From NCBI GenBank assembly GCA_964631175.1, contig CAZVWH010000117.1:1-8225 (forward strand): 8,225 nt of DNA, read 5' to 3'. Source of the stretch: CAZVWH01 sp964631175. Its GTDB lineage: Bacteria; Planctomycetota; Phycisphaerae; Sedimentisphaerales; Anaerobacaceae. Of the stretch, positions 6,314 through 8,225 are shown one piece after another. The translations under genes and the position numbers were made by a program. The number at the start of each line of letters is the position of its first letter. The stretch's first letter is position 1. The notes under the pieces are model-generated. The model saw only the letters and a program-made list of their open reading frames with translations, did not search any database and had not been told where the DNA came from.

Positions 6314-6327
6314 TTGAGGATTGAGGA
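6314..6327. repeat. Tandem heptamer TTGAGGA x2
   Basis: TTGAGGA occurs twice without a gap (6314-6320, 6321-6327) and fades into TAGAGTT. It ends nine bases short of the debranching gene stop (6336). The sequence differs from the TTACCAA and ACG arrays of the other gaps but has the same 7-bp period. Confidence 0.6.
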
Positions 6328-6335
6328 TAGAGTTT

Positions 6336-8225
6336 TTAGCTGTTTATCAAATGATAAATCCTGAGCAATTCAGCCACGCTCCAGGCCTGGGCGAAGCATC
6401 CTTTGGGTTTATGTGGAGCATTGCCATCGAATATTTCGCTTATCTGGCCAAGACAGGCGTCCTTGGTCAAGTGCTGCATCAAAGGCGCAATTATTTCAAC
6501 AGCCGTTTTTTTGCTCTTTCGGCTATATCCATTCACCTTCAGATAGGCTTCCACAAACGGCCCTATCAGATACGGCCAAACTGTGCCCTGGTGATAGGCC
6601 TCGTCTCTCTGTCGCTGCGGACCTGTATAGGTAGCTTTGTAATTATCATGTTGAACATTCAAAGTTCGTAGTCCATAAGGTGTCAGCAGCTCCTTTTGAA
6701 TACAATCTACGATAGACTTTTTCTGCTGCGAGGACAGTGGTGGTGAAAAGGGAAGTGAAATTGCAAATATCTGGTTCGGCCGAAGACTCATGTCAGCGGA
6801 ACCATCGGGCAGAATGCAGTCGTTTAAGTAACCAACCGCTTCATTCCAAAATAACTCACAGAAGCTGGTTCCAACTTTTTCTGCCATAGACTTGTAATGC
6901 TCTGCGTTTTCTGAGTTTCGCGCAATATAAAATTGAGTCAGAAGACAGAGGGAATTGTACCACAAAGCATTGACTTCAACTGCTTTTCCGAACCGAGGTG
7001 TAAAAGTAGTGCCTTCATACTTGGCATCCATCCAGGTTAGCTGCATGTTGCTATCGCCTGCGGTTATAAGACCATCGGCATCAGCAGAAATATTAAAGCG
7101 TGTGCCCTTTTGATAAGAGTCTATAATCCAGCGGATGATAGGCAGGAGCTCCTGCGTAAAGGTTTTTGCATCGCTGGTAGAATGGAAATATTGAAAGGCT
7201 GCATTGACAAACCAGAGCGACGCATCAACGCTATTAAAATACTTAGTATTACTACGATCATCGAACCGATTTGGAATCATGCCTTCGTCTGCTGCCTGGG
7301 CAAAGGTAATTAAAGCCGATTTTGCCTCGTCAAACCTGCCGGTTGAAAGTAAAAGACCAGGTAAGGCAATAAAAGCATCCCTACCCCAGTCTGCAAACCA
7401 GGGAAAACCGGCTAAGATAGTAGTTCTGTGGTTCTGGCCCGTTTGACGTTTTGTAACAAACTGATCAGCAGCTAAACAAAGTGTTTTAAGCTCTTGGTCG
7501 TTAGCTTTTGCAGTGGTGATCACGTTGTTTTGGTGTTTACGCAAATCTTCCTTTACCGCTTGAATATCAGCCGCCCCAAAACACGATTCAATCGGAGTAA
7601 GGGTGTTTTTGGCTTGGTTTGTTTTGTTGTGGGATAAGTTGGCCCAGAAGACGATCTCGATCGGCGATTCTATGCGGCACTTAAAGAATCCAGGCGTCCA
7701 TAAATCTTCAGTAAAATTCTGGCCCCTTTCTTTATCGCTGCGATATACAAAGTTAAACCACCACTGCTGATCATCTTCAAATTTCACACCGTTAGAAATT
7801 TTCTCTTTTTGTATCGTATTATTTCTCGTTATACAATTTCCAGCGGGATTCACAGAAGAGCAGTTCAAATATAACTCACAACTATCCTGTGTGCCGCAAG
7901 CAGAACGAACCAATAAACCGTCATCAAGCCGGCTTGACAATAACAAGGCGTAAGACTTTTGCAACGTGTGGAAGTCTCGCAGGCCCACAAAAGGACGCAA
8001 AATGAATTCTATCGGCTCTTCGATATTTGTAAAATCATATTTAAGTGCAACTGTATTCTCTTGGCGCAGTAGGTAAACCGATTTAGTCAGCTTAATTGTT
8101 GTTGTCCGCTTTCTTAGAAAAGAGCCTGTACTCCTTTTGGGCAAAGCTGCAGACTTTGTAAAAGCAGGTTCGGCGCCGATAGCCTGAGCCCGGGCAGTAC
8201 TTAATTCATAATCAAAATGCACTCC
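6336..8225 (-). CDS. Glycogen debranching enzyme, amylo-alpha-1,6-glucosidase (5' end beyond window)
   Basis: The reading frame runs off the right edge; an in-frame GTG at 8222 is not a credible start, because relatives have roughly 70-80 more N-terminal residues (the NGLGG...RRYHG part). In numbering from that GTG, residues 1 to about 215 are the N-terminal beta-rich domain (RPFVGLRDFH 76-85, NFVYRSDKERG 157-167, EDLWTPGFF 172-180) and about 240-628 the (alpha/alpha)6 glucosidase domain. Motifs include GFPWFADWGRD (272-282), IPNRFDD (316-322), SVDASLWF (331-338), QLTWMDAKYEG (394-404), RPNQIFAISLP (481-491), LLTPYGLRTL (512-521), RDEAYHQGTVWPY (539-551), SEIFDG (595-600) and GCFAQAWSVAELLR (608-621). 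D282 and E596 are the probable acid/base pair, by analogy with eukaryotic debranching enzymes. It would hydrolyse alpha-1,6 branch points of glycogen in the cytoplasm. Residues 20-45 are unusually basic and Ser/Thr-rich for the family. Confidence 0.9.
   Translation of the reverse strand, partial: GVHFDYELSTARAQAIGAEPAFTKSAALPKRSTGSFLRKRTTTIKLTKSVYLLRQENTVALKYDFTNIEEPIEFILRPFVGLRDFHTLQKSYALLLSSRLDDGLLVRSACGTQDSCELYLNCSSVNPAGNCITRNNTIQKEKISNGVKFEDDQQWWFNFVYRSDKERGQNFTEDLWTPGFFKCRIESPIEIVFWANLSHNKTNQAKNTLTPIESCFGAADIQAVKEDLRKHQNNVITTAKANDQELKTLCLAADQFVTKRQTGQNHRTTILAGFPWFADWGRDAFIALPGLLLSTGRFDEAKSALITFAQAADEGMIPNRFDDRSNTKYFNSVDASLWFVNAAFQYFHSTSDAKTFTQELLPIIRWIIDSYQKGTRFNISADADGLITAGDSNMQLTWMDAKYEGTTFTPRFGKAVEVNALWYNSLCLLTQFYIARNSENAEHYKSMAEKVGTSFCELFWNEAVGYLNDCILPDGSADMSLRPNQIFAISLPFSPPLSSQQKKSIVDCIQKELLTPYGLRTLNVQHDNYKATYTGPQRQRDEAYHQGTVWPYLIGPFVEAYLKVNGYSRKSKKTAVEIIAPLMQHLTKDACLGQISEIFDGNAPHKPKGCFAQAWSVAELLRIYHLINS

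Noticed and set aside
5799..6335. Small gene, tRNA or riboswitch in the 537-bp gap
   Set aside because: No reading frame with start signals, no cloverleaf or known aptamer motif seen; the gap is accounted for by repeats and hairpins.
6321..6671. Plus-strand reading frame of 116 residues over the 3' end of the debranching gene
   Set aside because: Overlaps the conserved C-terminal SEIFDG/AQAWSVAE coding region in antisense; no family likeness or ribosome-binding site seen.

Overview
The window comes from a bacterium with moderate GC content. All four protein genes lie on the minus strand, and the gaps between them are AT-rich and full of repeats. A fused E1 alpha-beta dehydrogenase, a divergent fucose-isomerase-type protein, a bacterial glycogen debranching enzyme and many palindromic intergenic repeats would suit a Planctomycetes/Phycisphaerae-like or similar environmental lineage. 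That placement is inference; no marker gene or rRNA is present to settle it.

In transcription order (right to left), the layout is as follows. (1) 8225-6336 is a 5'-truncated glycogen debranching enzyme (amylo-alpha-1,6-glucosidase, GH133 type). (2) 6335-5784 is a gap of about 550 bp with three nested inverted-repeat elements and several hairpins. (3) 5783-3540 is a single-chain thiamine-diphosphate E1 (alpha and beta fused) of a pyruvate/acetoin-type 2-oxoacid dehydrogenase complex. (4) 3539-3270 is a repeat-filled gap with a REP/MITE-like GTCATTGCGAG element between inverted heptamer-repeat arms. (5) 3269-2019 is the lipoyl-bearing E2 acyltransferase. (6) 2018-1918 is a gap with another inverted pair of heptamer arrays. 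(7) 1917-160 is an L-fucose isomerase family protein. (8) 159-1 is a long foldback sequence and a repeat fragment, with no gene.

E1 and E2 form two thirds of a multienzyme complex that decarboxylates an alpha-keto substrate (pyruvate, or possibly acetoin) and passes the acyl group by a lipoyl arm to CoA. The E3 dihydrolipoamide dehydrogenase is not in the window. The debranching enzyme (glycogen breakdown) and the isomerase (deoxy-sugar/pentose entry) feed sugars towards pyruvate, so the theme is central carbon supply to acetyl-CoA. Operon linkage across the long repeat-filled gaps is not proven.

The most unusual content is non-coding. Every gap holds repeats with a 7-bp (in one case 9-10-bp) period, in four cases arranged as inverted or foldback arms, and two arrays run into the stop codons of E1 and E2. 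No new protein-based defence or mobile system was found.
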